In this document: in pieces, positions 1 to 11,700 of the stretch
Layout: every line of letters begins with the position of its first letter
Position numbering within the stretch: the first letter of the stretch is position 1
Source of the DNA: Schistocerca nitens
Lineage: Eukaryota > Arthropoda > Insecta > Orthoptera > Acrididae
Length of the DNA: 64,000 bases
Reading direction: 5' to 3'
Assembly (NCBI RefSeq): GCF_023898315.1
Contig: NC_064614.1
Span: 1,057,046,432-1,057,110,431, forward strand
The notes under the pieces: generated by a model
What the model was told of the DNA's origin: nothing
What the model saw: the letters and a program-made list of their open reading frames with translations, nothing else
Database searches by the model: none
Position numbers and translations under genes: made by a program

Positions 1-279
1 GGATTCGGTGACCGATGGATTGGTAGAGGCGGACCAATTCCATGGCCTCCACGCTCTCCTGACCTCAACCATCTTGATTTTCATTTATGGGGGCATTTGA
101 AAGCTCTTGTCTACGCAACCCCGGTACAAAATGTAGAGACTATTCGTGCTCGTATTGTGGACGGCTGTGATACAATACGCCATTCTCCAGGGCTGCATCA
201 GCGCATCAGGGATTCCATGCGACGGAGGGTGGATGCATGTATCCTCGCTAACGGAGGACATTTTGAACATTTCCTGTAA
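1..279 (+). CDS. mariner-like transposase, C-terminal fragment
   Basis: The frame is open from the window edge to a TAA at 277-279. It encodes the last ~92 residues of a DDE transposase. Visible family features are the WPPRSPDLNHLDFHLWGHLK block, which carries the third catalytic acidic residue region (PDLxxxDFxLWG), and the typical ending GGHFEHFL. The enzyme would cut and paste the element at TA sites. The first two catalytic aspartates and the DNA-binding domain would lie to the left. There is no internal stop in the visible part, so this copy may be fairly young. The same subfamily appears as debris at 6,350-6,940 and 26,313-27,576. Confidence 0.75.
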   Translation, partial: GFGDRWIGRGGPIPWPPRSPDLNHLDFHLWGHLKALVYATPVQNVETIRARIVDGCDTIRHSPGLHQRIRDSMRRRVDACILANGGHFEHFL

Positions 280-456
280 CAAAGTGTTTGAAGTCACGCT
301 GGTACGTTCTGTTGCTGTGTGTTTCCATTCCATGATTAATGTGATTTGAAGAGAAGTAAGCGTTTCCGGTCGCATTTCCACATAACATATTTTCTTTCTT
401 TGTGTGTGAGGAATGTTTCCTGAAAGTTTGGCCGCACCTTTCTGTAACACCCTGTA
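1..456 (+). mobile_element. Tc1/mariner-superfamily element, 3' portion
   Basis: This is the end of a DNA transposon cut by the window edge. It holds the C-terminal part of a transposase frame, about 175 bases of 3' untranslated sequence, and a terminal CACCCTG next to TA. That is the usual mariner end (TACAGGGTG on the other strand) with a TA target duplication. The left half lies outside the window, so completeness cannot be judged. Confidence 0.75.
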
Positions 457-1455
457 TAAGAAATAAGCAGAAACTGCAGGGATAGGACACATAAAATTCT
501 CTGTGTATCTCCATCAAGGATTATGCGAGAGTTAAATAGCTTGAGTCATACTTAATGAAAGCGTACTGATGTGTGTAACCAGGAAGCACATAATATAATT
601 TCTAAGCTAATGAAAAAAAGAAAGACGCAAAGGCACCCCCTGCTACTTTCAAAACAGAATTACTGTTACTCATAAGGACGAAAGAGAAACCAGAAATAAT
701 AACAGCAGAGACTAAAACGTTTGTTCCTGTACATCGTGGACCATACAGAATTGTAGCAAATCATATACAAATGTCTATCGACTTGAATAGGCGAATAGCA
801 GGAAGGCATTGTCACCCAAGAAAGTTATTGACCAGAGACACATAAATCTAATAAGTAACAGTACGGCTATAAATTGCATTTTAAAATATATAACTGCACC
901 TCTGCTTTTCATAGAAAACAATCGATTTCGGTCGAACATTAGACCACGCTCCTGTCTAAAAAGCAATTCACTGTGCGTTCTAACAGTTCCAATACTAACT
1001 GCAACTTATACACTATTCCATTAACTATTATGCATTGTTTGTATGTAATCCTTATGCCCATTTAGCTGTTGGCTGGACCAATTTCACTCACAGACAGTTT
1101 ACAATAGCTACAATAGCTATAAGCTACAATTGGTATTGGAACCGTGAAAACGCCTATCTGAATTGCCCTGGAGAACGGAAAATAGTCTAATGTTGGATCG
1201 AAATGGATATTATGAATGCGAAAGTAACTCTGCCTGTTACGCTTTCACGACTGAACCGATTTTGATGGAATTTGACACGGAGATAACTTGAACACTGACG
1301 AAGAACATAGGATATTCAACAAAGTGTATATTACACCATATTTATTGGTTCGAAAGATATAACGCGAAATATTGAATAATAATTACTCTTTGAAAAAACT
1401 ATTTTCTCCCTGAATTTTGAACTTTATCATATTTCTGAAAATGTATTTAGTTTTT
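457..1455. other. no gene recognised
   Basis: AT-rich DNA with only short shadow frames. No convincing coding signature, RNA gene or terminal-repeat structure was seen. Confidence 0.6.
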
Positions 1456-4400
1456 GATATTGTTGTTGTTGTGGTCTTCAGTCCTGAGACTGGTTTGATG
1501 CAGCTCTCCATGCTACTCTATCCTGTGCAAGCTTCTTCATCTCCCAGTACCTACTGCAACCTACATCCTTCTGAATCTGCTTAGAGTATTCATCTTTTGG
1601 TCTCCCCCTACGATTTTTACCCTTCACGCTGCCCTCCAATGCTAAATTTGTGATCCCTTGATGCCTCAAAACATGTCCTACCAACCGATCGCTTCTTCTA
1701 GTCAAGTTGTGCCACAAACTTCTCTTCTCCCCAATCCTATTCAATACCTCCGCATTAGTTACGTGATCTACCCACCTTAACTTCAGCATTCTTCTGTAGC
1801 ACCACATTTCGACAGCTTCTATTCTCTTCTTGTCCAAACTGGTTATCGTCCATGTTTCACTTCCATACATGGCTACACTCCATACAAATACTTTCAGAAA
1901 CGAATTCCTGACACTTAAATCTATACTCGATGTTAACAAATTTCTCTTCTTCACAAACGCTTTCCTTGCCATTGCCAGTCTACGTTTTATATCGTCTCTA
2001 CTTCGACCATGGCGAGTTATTTTGCTCCCCAAATAGCAAAACTCCTTTACTACTTTAAGCGTCTCATTTCCTAATCTAATTACCGCAGCATCACCCGATT
2101 TAATTTGACTACATTCCATTATCCTCGTTTTGCTTTTGTTGATGTTCATCTTATATCCTCCTTTCAAGACAGTGTCCATTCCGTTCAACTGCTCTTCCAA
2201 GTCCTTTGCTGTCTCTGACAGAATTACAATGTCATCGGCGAACCTCAAAGTTTTTATTTCTTCTCCATGAATTTTAATACCTACTCCGAATTTTTCTTTT
2301 GTTTCCTTTACTGCTTGCTCAATATACAGATTGAATAACATCGGGGAGAGGCTACAACCCTGTCTCACTCCTTTCCCAACCACTGCTTCCCTTTCATACC
2401 CCTCGACTCTTATAACTGCCATCTGGTTTCTGTACAAATTGTAAATAGCCTTTCGCTCTCTGTATTTTACCCCTGCCACCTTCAGAATTTGAAAGAGAGT
2501 ACTCCAGCTAACGTTGTCAAAAGCTTTCTCTAAGTCTACAAATGCTAGAAACGTAGGTTTGCCTTTTCTTAATCTTTCTTCTAAGATAAGTCGTAAGGTT
2601 AGTATTGCCTCACGTGTTCCAACATTTCTACGGAATCCAAACTGATCTTCCCCGAGGTTCGCTTCTACCAGTTTTTCCATTCGTCTGTAAAGAATTCGCG
2701 TTAGTATTTTGCAGCTGTGACTTATTAAACTGATAGTTCGGTAATTTTCACATCTGTCAACACCTGCTTTCTTTGGGATTGGAATTATTATATTCTTCTA
2801 GAAGTCTGAGGGTATTTCGCCTGTCTCATACATCTTGCTCACCAGATGGTAGAGTTTTGTCATGACTGGCTCTCCCAAGGCCATCAGTAGTTCTAATGGA
2901 ATGTTGTCTACTCCCGGGGCCTTGTTTCGACTCAGGTCTTTCAGTGCTCTATCAAACTCTTCACGCAGTATCTTATCTCCCATTTCATCTTCATCTACAT
3001 CCTCTTCCATTTCCATAATATTATCCTCAAGTACATCGCCCTTGTATAAACCCTCTATATACTCCTTCCACCTTTCTGCCGTCCCTTCTTTGCTTAGAAC
3101 TGGGTTGCCATCTGAGCTCTTGATATTCATACAAGTGGTTATCTTCTCTCCAAAGGTCTCTTTAATTTTCCTGTAGGCAGTATCTATCTTACCCCTAGTG
3201 AGATAAGCCTCTACATCCTTACATTTGTCCTCTAGCCATCCCTGCTTAGCCATTTTGCACTTCCTGTCGATCTCATTTTTGAGACGTTTGTATGCCTTTT
3301 TGCCTGCTTCATTTACTGCATTTTTATATTTTCTCCTTTCATCAATTAAATTCAATATTTCTTCTGTTACCCAAGGATTTCTATTAGCCATCGTCTTTTT
3401 ACCTACTTGATCCTCTGCTGCCTTCACTACTTCATCCCTCAGAGCTACCCATTCTTCTTCTACTGTATTTCTTTCCCCCATTCCTGTCAATTGTTCCCTT
3501 ATGCTCTCCCTGAAACTCTCTACAACCTCTGGTTCTTTCAGTTTATCCAGGTCCCATCTCCTTAAATTACCACCTTTTTGCAGTTTCTTCAGTTTCAACC
3601 TGCAGTTCATAACCAATAGATTGTGGTCAGAGTCCACATCTGCCCCTGGAAATGTCCTATAATTTAAAACCTGGTTCCTAAATCTCTGTCTTACCATTAT
3701 ATAATCTATCTGATACCTTTTAGTATCTCCAGGATTCTTCCAGGTATACAACCTTCTTTTATGATTCTTGAACCAAGTGTTAGCTATGATTAAGTTATGC
3801 TCCGTGCAAAATTCTACCAGGCGGCTTCCTCTTTCATTTCTTCCCCCCAATCCATATTCACCTACTATGTTTCCTTCCCTCCCTTTTCCTACTGACGAAT
3901 TCCAGTCACCCATGACTATTAAATTTTCGTCTCCCTTCACCACCTGAATAATTTCTTTTATCTCGTCATACATTTCATCAATTTCTTCATCATCTGCAGA
4001 GCTAGTTGGCATATAAACTTGTACTACTGTAGTAGGCATGGGCTTTGTGTCTATCTTGGCCACAATAATGCGTTAACTATGCTGTTTGTAGTAGCTAACC
4101 CGCACTCCTATTTTTTTATTCATTATTAAACCTACTCCTGCATTACCCCTATTTGATTTTGTATTTATAACCCTGTAATCACCTGACCAAAAGTCTTGTT
4201 CCTCCTGCCACCGAACTTCACTAATTCCCACTATATCTAACTTTAACCTATCCATTTCCCTTTTTAAATTTTCTAACCTACCTGCCCGATTAAGGGATCT
4301 GACAATCCACGCTCGGATCCGTAGAATGCCAGTTTTCTTTCTCCTGATAACGACGTCCTCTTGAGTAGTCCCCGCCTGGAGATCCGAATGGGGGACTATT

Positions 4401-4762
4401 TTACCTCCGGAATATTTTACCCAAGAGGACGCCAACATCATTTAGTCATACAGTAAAGCTACATGTCCTCGGGAAAAATTACGGCTGTAGTTTCCCCTTG
4501 CTTTCAGCCGTTCGCAGTACCAGCACAGCAAGGCCGTTTTGATTAATGTTACAAGGCCAGATCAGTCAATCATCCAGACTGTTGCCCCTGCAACTACTGA
4601 AAAGTCTGCTGCCCCTCTTCAGGAACCACATGTTTGTCTGGCCTCTCAACAGATACCCCTCCGTTGTGGTTGCACCTACGGTATGGCCATCTGTATCGCT
4701 GAGCCACGCAAGCCTCCCCACCAACGGCAAGGTCCATGGTTCATGGGGGGGGGGGGGGGGGG
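1456..4762 (-). mobile_element. RTE-clade non-LTR retrotransposon, nearly full length
   Basis: The element reads right to left. A 5' leader runs to an 18-base G tract at 4,745-4,762, followed by one ~988-codon reading frame, a very short 3' end and a small (CAA)n tail (gttgttgttg at about 1,461-1,470 on the plus strand). Short 3' UTRs ending in a microsatellite and a single endonuclease-RT frame are typical of RTE. I recall both its 5' leader and 3' end as highly repeated in insects, which is unverified here. Confidence 0.85.
1478..4441 (-). pseudogene. RTE endonuclease / reverse transcriptase with two nonsense codons
   Basis: One reading frame of about 988 codons is interrupted only by in-frame stops at 4,073-4,075 and 2,798-2,800. 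All three open pieces share the same phase, so there are no net frameshifts. The N-terminal third is an APE-type endonuclease (GISEVRWQ, VMGDWNSSVG, DSDHNLLVM). The reverse transcriptase follows (FVDLEKAFDNV, GVRQGCSLSPMLFNLYIE, RFADDIVILSE with the catalytic DD, then KEFCYLGSKIT), then the C-terminal part with a WCYRRMLKLRWVDHV block. In insects such copies are often mis-annotated as craniofacial development protein 2-like. All visible catalytic residues are kept, so two point mutations appear to be the main damage. The start codon at 4,441 is a guess; the conserved protein begins around ILRIRAW. Confidence 0.85.
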
Positions 4763-6340
4763 TAATAACAGTCAGAACCCAGTTGCAATTTATCAGCTGA
4801 GCTTCGCGCACAGGATTCTAAGGAACTCGAACTGCCGAAGTTTCTCGAATACAACAAACCTCGGAGCAAACTCAGGTCCACCGAAAGCAGGATGCAGAAC
4901 GTCAGACGGCCTTACGAGCTACAGAGACATTAAACCAATCACAGGTGAGTTGCATTTGAGACGCTGAGAGTCACGCGTCACTTGCAGCTTCCGAGACGCT
5001 TGAGATCTCCCGACGACTGCGTCATTCAAAGGCTGGACGAAAAACAGAGAATAGTCGTACCTCTACATGTGGAGCGTTGGAGGCTTTCGGTGAGGCTGCA
5101 TTTGATTATGATCTGTTAATTGACTATGTCGTTCATAAATTAGTCATCTTAGGGGAACGGATCAAAAAGGTCGGCACTATAATATATTGAAATGAAAGTA
5201 AGTAACGGTTGGTATGTGTTTCTCTGGTGCTTCCAGTACTAGGTGAGCCAGAGAACCCCCTAAACACTGTACTTCTGTACGAATGTAATGGATCGAGGCA
5301 TCTGTACTTTCATGTGTGTTTTGAGATTCTTCGTTCGGGACATAGTAAAATTATGTGCTGCATTCCTTATGGAAGTTTGCTGTGCTTGATAAACTTACGG
5401 CTTATCAATTTATATCAGCCATACTGTCGTTGTGCAACAGCAGGACACATTCCAAGAATTCTTGGCAATATTTATCCTGGTGTAGTTTTTATCCATGCTA
5501 CTCTAGAACATGGAATGAACGTTTGGGCAAGCATGGGCATAACTTGTAGTGACTTTGTTGTGCCACCATTGCCTGGTTTCCTTACTTCTCGTAATTTTTG
5601 TAAAATGTATGGTCATAATTCTCATTAAATATTCTGCAACTGTTGTTTTACATTTGAAAATGACGACGTAGTTCGATGAAACCAATAACGTAACCATTTT
5701 TTAAAGAAAAAAATTTTATATTCTGTGACTATGGCTTCACTACAGTAGCGGAAAATAAACATTAAATTTACTTTTCAAGATCGTGAGCACGCAAAGGAGT
5801 GACTGCCAGGAGATAGTATTTGTTAATAATTAATACATTTTTTTAATAATAACATAAACTCACGGAAGCTACTTGTAAGTGTAAAGAGGAAAACACCTTT
5901 ATGTAAATAAAAAATCCACACTGGTCAGCACGTTGACAAAAATTAGCGGTTGTATTGCAAAAAAGTAAAAGGAAGCATTGATATGAAAATAAGCTCGCAA
6001 GAAGAATATCGTAAGAGTAGGAATAACCTGATAAAACAATTTCATCATGTATTTATTTAAGGAAACAGTATAGTAATTGACTTATAATGAAGGGCAAAGT
6101 TTGTGATAAGTAGCAGTCCAGTTTTGTTACGGAGTGAATACTAATATCATGGAATAATAAAGAATGAGTGATATAATCCTGAGAAAGATTTTTGGAAAAA
6201 TTACTAAAATTTGCGAGCTAAATAATATTTACGTCAAACGTTCGTTCAGTTTGTTTCTTTCACATTAGTTACAATTTTCATGGTCGTATTAGTGCAAATA
6301 GCGTAATTTTGAAGCTGTAGAATATGGTTGCATCTTACCC
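4763..6340. other. no gene recognised
   Basis: The first ~220 bases may be flanking or RTE-leader-like sequence. The rest is AT-rich with only short frames. The ~139-codon frame near 5,209-5,628 shows no domain I can recognise and is probably chance. Confidence 0.5.
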
Positions 6341-6346
6341 TTCCTA

Positions 6347-6940
6347 TACAGGGTAAACACTGACGAAACAGCCAAATTGCAGGGACGGATTACTGACTGG
6401 AAATGACGGAAAGAAGGTCCCATGTACATGTGTCCGCAAACGAACGTTTCGCGTGCATCGACAGCAAATCGTCCCGGAACACAGAACAGAGCTGCGTCGC
6501 ATCTACGTCACAACCCATGCTCAAAGTGGCCTCTAAGGGACGCAGTATTATGCAGGATACACATAATCGTACTTTTCCTTAGGGTTCGTCTTAATGCCTT
6601 GTAGAAATTGCTCCTCCAAATCTGATGTACGCAAACTTCGCCGCCTCCCCGCACTTTCGTCTGTCTAAAAGGTCGCATGACCACACAAACGCTCATAAAG
6701 GGCTTGAAATGTTGTGGTTGGTGCCTGTGAGAATACTTGTTTTCTTACAGCCGTACTGCCTCTCGATCGTTTCCACCTGCTTGGGGTACACAGAGACCCA
6801 TTTTGGCCTGTTCCATACATGAATACCGAACCATTCTTCTGCTTACAGTGCACTGCGTCCATCACACACCCTGCAACTCACAAGGAACACACGGCACGTA
6901 GTCAGAGAAATTATCATTCGTCGGCGCCATCGAACATGCC
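6347..6940 (-). pseudogene. mariner-like transposase, N-terminal remnant (DUF4817-type)
   Basis: On the minus strand the frame starting near 6,865 reads like the N-terminal helix-turn-helix region that insect mariner-like transposases carry under the name DUF4817. The visible pattern is FMYGTGQNGS, then a PT-rich stretch, then TTFQALYERLCG. Beyond it the reading frame breaks repeatedly. A terminal-type TACAGGGTAAAC lies at about 6,348. Only the DNA-binding part survives and no DDE motifs were found. The domain assignment is by eye and could be wrong in detail. Confidence 0.5.
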
Positions 6941-7044
6941 AACGATGCATTTCCGGACACATGTTCATATGACCCTTTTTTCTCAATTCCCCCTCAGGAA
7001 TCCATCCCTATAGTTTATCGGTTTTATTAACGTTCAGTCTGTAT

Positions 7045-7345
7045 ATAACAAGACTACCTGAAGAGCTGCATGGCCAACGTGGTTGACGGTCACGCAGAGA
7101 ACATGCGTCCGATTCCCAATTCTCCCAGGGATGTTTGCCTGTTGGGCGGACTGGAACGGCTGAGGTCTGCTTCGTAATCCCAACTGAGGAGCTACTTGAA
7201 TGACATGTAGCGATTCCAGATCTGTTAAACCCGACAGCGGCCGGGAGACCGGTGTGCTGGCGTCAAGTTAGATTTTATCACATACAGCTAATGCCACTGC
7301 CTCAGCACAACACGGCGGTCGGTTAGGCCCGACTCGCCCGTCTGT
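7045..7345 (+). repeat. tRNA-derived SINE-like repeat, degenerate
   Basis: This stretch contains the block 'gaggagctacttgaatgacatgtagcg' in degenerate form, followed by a 'cggccgggagaccggtgtgctg' block and an 'acacggcggtcggtt' block. The same blocks occur in reverse orientation at 22,884-23,112, so it is a dispersed repeat. No clear target duplication was found. Confidence 0.55.
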
Positions 7346-8555
7346 AGTCAGAAAGTCACAGCCTTATTATTTAACACGCAATATCAGCAAATACTTAAAC
7401 GTTGTAATATCTTGGCACGAACTTCGATACCATATGTACATGCAAGCTGAATGCTGTTCCTTGGAGCATCCTGTACTGGCTCTTTTATGATAAATGTGTA
7501 CAAATTTTCAAGGAGATTAGTGATTTGTTAAAGGAGTTCAGAGGTCAAGGACCACTCACAGTTCTATTTAAAAAATCATGCCAGCTCTGTTTATTGGAAT
7601 CGAGAATCAAAACTTAGCTTCCATATTATTTAATCATTTATATGCCGTAGAAAAGAATCAGGAAGAATATGTATTGACAGCTTCATCAGAAATTTAATTG
7701 AGTCAGAAGGTTCCTTTTGAAGCAAACTTTTGGGTACACTGATGGGATAGAGAAGCGTCTGTACAAAACAGTCCCAGAAGCACATTGAGGAACAGTGTAC
7801 TGCACACAGACATTGAGTGTCAGTGTATTAGAGGCTCTTGCTATACGGAGGAACTAAGAGGTGGTGAGAGGGACTGTCATTATTCTTGATCCAAGTGCAT
7901 AAAATACCCGCTTCCTGTGAGCATTCCTTGTCTCATCTGTCTCACTTTAGCGGATTTTGTTTGTGTAGCTCTCGTATTCAATAACCGGGTGGCGAGTTAA
8001 CTAATAAAGTTCCTATTTTTAAGGCGACGTAATCTATTTTGGATTAGTCTGGCTGTTGTCTGTTAGAGACAGAATTTGTGCAACTGTCAACAGAATTTTA
8101 ATTCTTAACTGTACTAGGACCTGTACCGTTTTCCTGAAAAGTTACTACTTTGTGCGGGTGAAAAGATGGAAATTTTAATGTGCGCAAACTGGATGGGATG
8201 CAGACTGGGGGTACACTTTTCGACTATTTCCAGGTTACTTACCTATAGGCCCTTGTTGTGTGGTGCATAAAATATTAGAACAGAACCGAATAGACTAAAA
8301 GGAAATCTAAGCACTTACCCTGACATATGTGCTTCTAAATCTTCTACATCATCATCTCCGTTGTATCACAAAATTGTGATAGCTGATTGGAAATATTCAG
8401 CATGTATAATGTACCTAAAGATTACTTCTCTATAGCACCTTCAATTTCGTTCAGATTCAATACCCTTGTTCCAGCTTACTTTTCATCTTTCCAGTAGAAT
8501 TTCGTAGTATAATCCTCTGTAATTACTCAAACTAGAAGCCATTGATGCACATTGG
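7346..8555. other. no gene recognised
   Basis: Unique-looking AT-rich sequence without coding or RNA signatures. Confidence 0.5.
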
Positions 8556-8568
8556 GGACCATTTTAAT

Positions 8569-8728
8569 GTCCAAAAATGTTCAAACGTGTGTGAAATCTT
8601 ATGGAACTTAACTGCTAAGGTCATCAGTCCCTAAGCTTACACACTACTTAACCTAAATTATCCTAAGAACAAACACATTCACCCATGCCCGAGGGAGGAC
8701 TCGAACCTCCGCCGGGACCAGCCGCACA
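8569..8728 (-). repeat. SINE copy, divergent subfamily
   Basis: The stretch has the SINE 3' module (taaggtcatcagtcccta) and the tRNA-like B box (ggactcgaacctccg on the plus strand). It is flanked by a 13-bp duplication GGACCATTTTAAT at 8,556-8,568 and 8,729-8,741. It differs from the main family (gagggaggactcgaacctcc instead of gaggcaggattcgaacctgc), as does the copy at 41,869. Confidence 0.8.
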
Positions 8729-8741
8729 GGACCATTTTAAT

Positions 8742-11700
8742 CAACGAATTATTTGCACTGTACTTCTGAATGTAGCAATAAAAACTGAGCAAAAAAATCG
8801 TGATGATGTGCCCCATTTTGAAAGATACAAATGCATTGGCACCAATTTTTGCTGCCATGTTGGTTACATCTCTTATGACTTCCTAATGGGGGACGCATTG
8901 CAGGTCAGTATATGTGATGGATAGTAGTAGAGAGCTAGAAAAAGAGCTTAGCGGACGAGGAACCTCGTAGATGCCAAAGGTCTTCAGTGCCTTTTCTTAG
9001 GAATATTATAGTAGTCACAAATTCATTTAAGTCCCATTCTCTCCATTGCTATGTCGTTTGTGGATAATAGTTGTCCTCAGCTGTTGGGAATTATTGTCCA
9101 TATTTCCCGTAATATATTCAGCACTTCTTCCCTCCAGCTGTCACGCAAGCTTACATGGGAAAATCGCATACACTGAAATTTACTGTTAATGTAACAAAGC
9201 ACTCACATCACAGGGTGCCAATTCGATGCAGACATCTAGAAAACGAACCGTCATTGAATTTCATCCATATTTGTTTGTGTCTCTTGTTTCCTCTGACCGG
9301 CATACACCGTCATATTGGGAGAATATCAATCCGTGTCTTTTAGGAACATTAATATCTTACTTTTTGAATTATTTTACCTTTATTACAACTCTTGAAAAGA
9401 CGTCGTTTTCATGAACCTAACCATTTAATTTCGTCTCAGATTAAATTCACGTGTCCATGGTATGTTTACCGCCCTTTTTTAAACCATTTCGCTTCGTCCT
9501 CTGTTATTAATTATTAGTTACTCCAAAACAGCCAATTTTTAGCTCTGAATGTAATACATTGGCCGATGTTGCGTTCCACCTGCGTACCAGGTAATCACTG
9601 ACGTTACTTAATGATTACAATGCCACGTTTTACTACTCATCATATCGACATACGAACAATCATGGGATGTTTTCGCCTATGAGCTATTCATGTCGACCAT
9701 CACTGATTGTTACCTTCACTATCAATGAGTCATAGTACACGGACTCCAGTAAGCTGATTATGTCACACACTATTTTCAGATGTAAAAGATATTCATGTTT
9801 GTCGTCACTTAGGTTTCTCAACGGTCAGAACAAAACTTCAACCATGTGCCCCAGTCCATCCACTTCCTCACCCCTGTGCCATTTAATACTGCTATTCCTA
9901 CACCTGCAGTTTGCAGGCTTGCTTAGATTACAAATATTGATTCGCTGTCACTGCTCTTTCTGAGTTCACTGATGTCACATTCTCGATTGGCGTCTTCCCC
10001 AATGTCACCAAACTGTCCACGATGTCTTCCATGACGCCAACTCTTAGCTAGAAATAATGTTCTAACTTTTTATTTCAGGACAGAAACAATTCATACACTG
10101 TCGCACTGAGCCCTACCATGGACAAGTTCCTGCAGTCCGTTCAGCGACATGTAACCCTCCCGCTATATTGTGTGATCCCTTATAATCTTTCACTTGTCGC
10201 CAGGCTAACTCTTATAACACTGATATTACCCATGTTCGACGGTAGCCTCATGAAAGAATTTCCATAGCTGGAAAGTAGCGTATCAAGGCAATATGTCTCG
10301 TCTTTGGGTTTTTTCCGTGTGTTTGTGTGGAAAGCAAACATTTTCACATTTTCTGTTCTCAAGTCCTGCCGTGCCTTTCAAATAATGAAGCATTTCTTCT
10401 TTTAGAGAACATTTTGCTGATGATTGATCGCTCTCTTTCCCACGATTTGAAGCGTTCTCTATAATTACAACACATTGTTTTACAGTATGGCGAAATTGGG
10501 AACAATATTAATAGAGAGATTCCAGGAGTTCAGTCAATGTTTTGTTTCCATTTTCTGCAGATAATGGAAACAACAACTCGGTTAAACACCCGTAAGCTCA
10601 CTATTAATCAATCACGCCGATAGAACCTGGGTTCAACCTTCCCCACTACCACATCTCATAATTAGCAGAGTTCGTCCGCCCATGCGATCGTCAGTAACTG
10701 TTTCCATGTCGGAATTTAATTCACACACTTACTCCAAGATGTACAGCAACCACCCTGTTTGGCGCACGTAAGTTGCTTTTCACTACTACTACTACTAATT
10801 CACTACGTTCCAGTATTTTCTGAAAGTCATATTTCAATCAAGTCAAATCTCATCACCATAAAATACTGACGTAAAGTCTCTTAACTTTCTTGCCTCCTGC
10901 AAATAGACTGTTCTCCAGTTTACAATATTTTATTTTTCTATTGACAACTGTCTTCCTGATACACATTATTTTCCATCCAAACCCCTTTTTTCTGTAGAAC
11001 ACGTCTAACTATTGTGCTTTTCGACTGGAAATTAATTTTCTCTTTGACAACAGGCAGATGTTTGGTACGTATAGAAATAACCTACTGTCTGCCATAAAAA
11101 TCTTTAACTATGTCCTTCGTAACACACGACCGAAACTGTCAAAGTGAACATTCTTCTCCAAAATCCCGTTTCTGTCTGGGAGTTGGCAAGAAACTGTTTT
11201 CTTCATTATAGCAAAGAAACTTTCTTTCACTGAATCCGCTGGTACTTCATACAACAATCCTTTATTTTTGGTACAGTAAGATGATTTTATTAGGCTTGAA
11301 TTCGACTCTCGACAGATAATTACTATTACCCTTCCACAAACGGACAGGTCCTTAACGTTGGATTAACAGTTACAAAAATTTCATGAAATCAGTGTTCCGT
11401 TGTCCATTGATGTCACAATACATTGTGACCAATGCAGCTGGCTTCGGTTTAGCGACAACACGTCGTTTTCTTGATTTCTGATCACAGAAATCGGTAATTT
11501 TAAGTGTCAGGGGAAGAAACGAGGTATGTCAGTTTTTATGAAACGTGAGAAAATGCGATTTTAGTGTTTCAACTGTGATTACTGCAATATATAAGTACAT
11601 ACATGTTAGACTTATCGGATGTGGAAATAGCGTTATTGGCGACCAGTTTGTTTCCACAATGAAATAATATCCCAAAATGTAGTCAAACGTCGCTCTGTAA

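Noticed and set aside
4539-4967. 142-codon ORF with a glycine run
   Set aside because: It is created by the G tract at 4,745-4,762 and lies mainly in the RTE 5' leader.
5209-5628. 139-codon ORF as a gene
   Set aside because: No recognisable domain, no start context or conserved pattern. Length is compatible with chance in this window.
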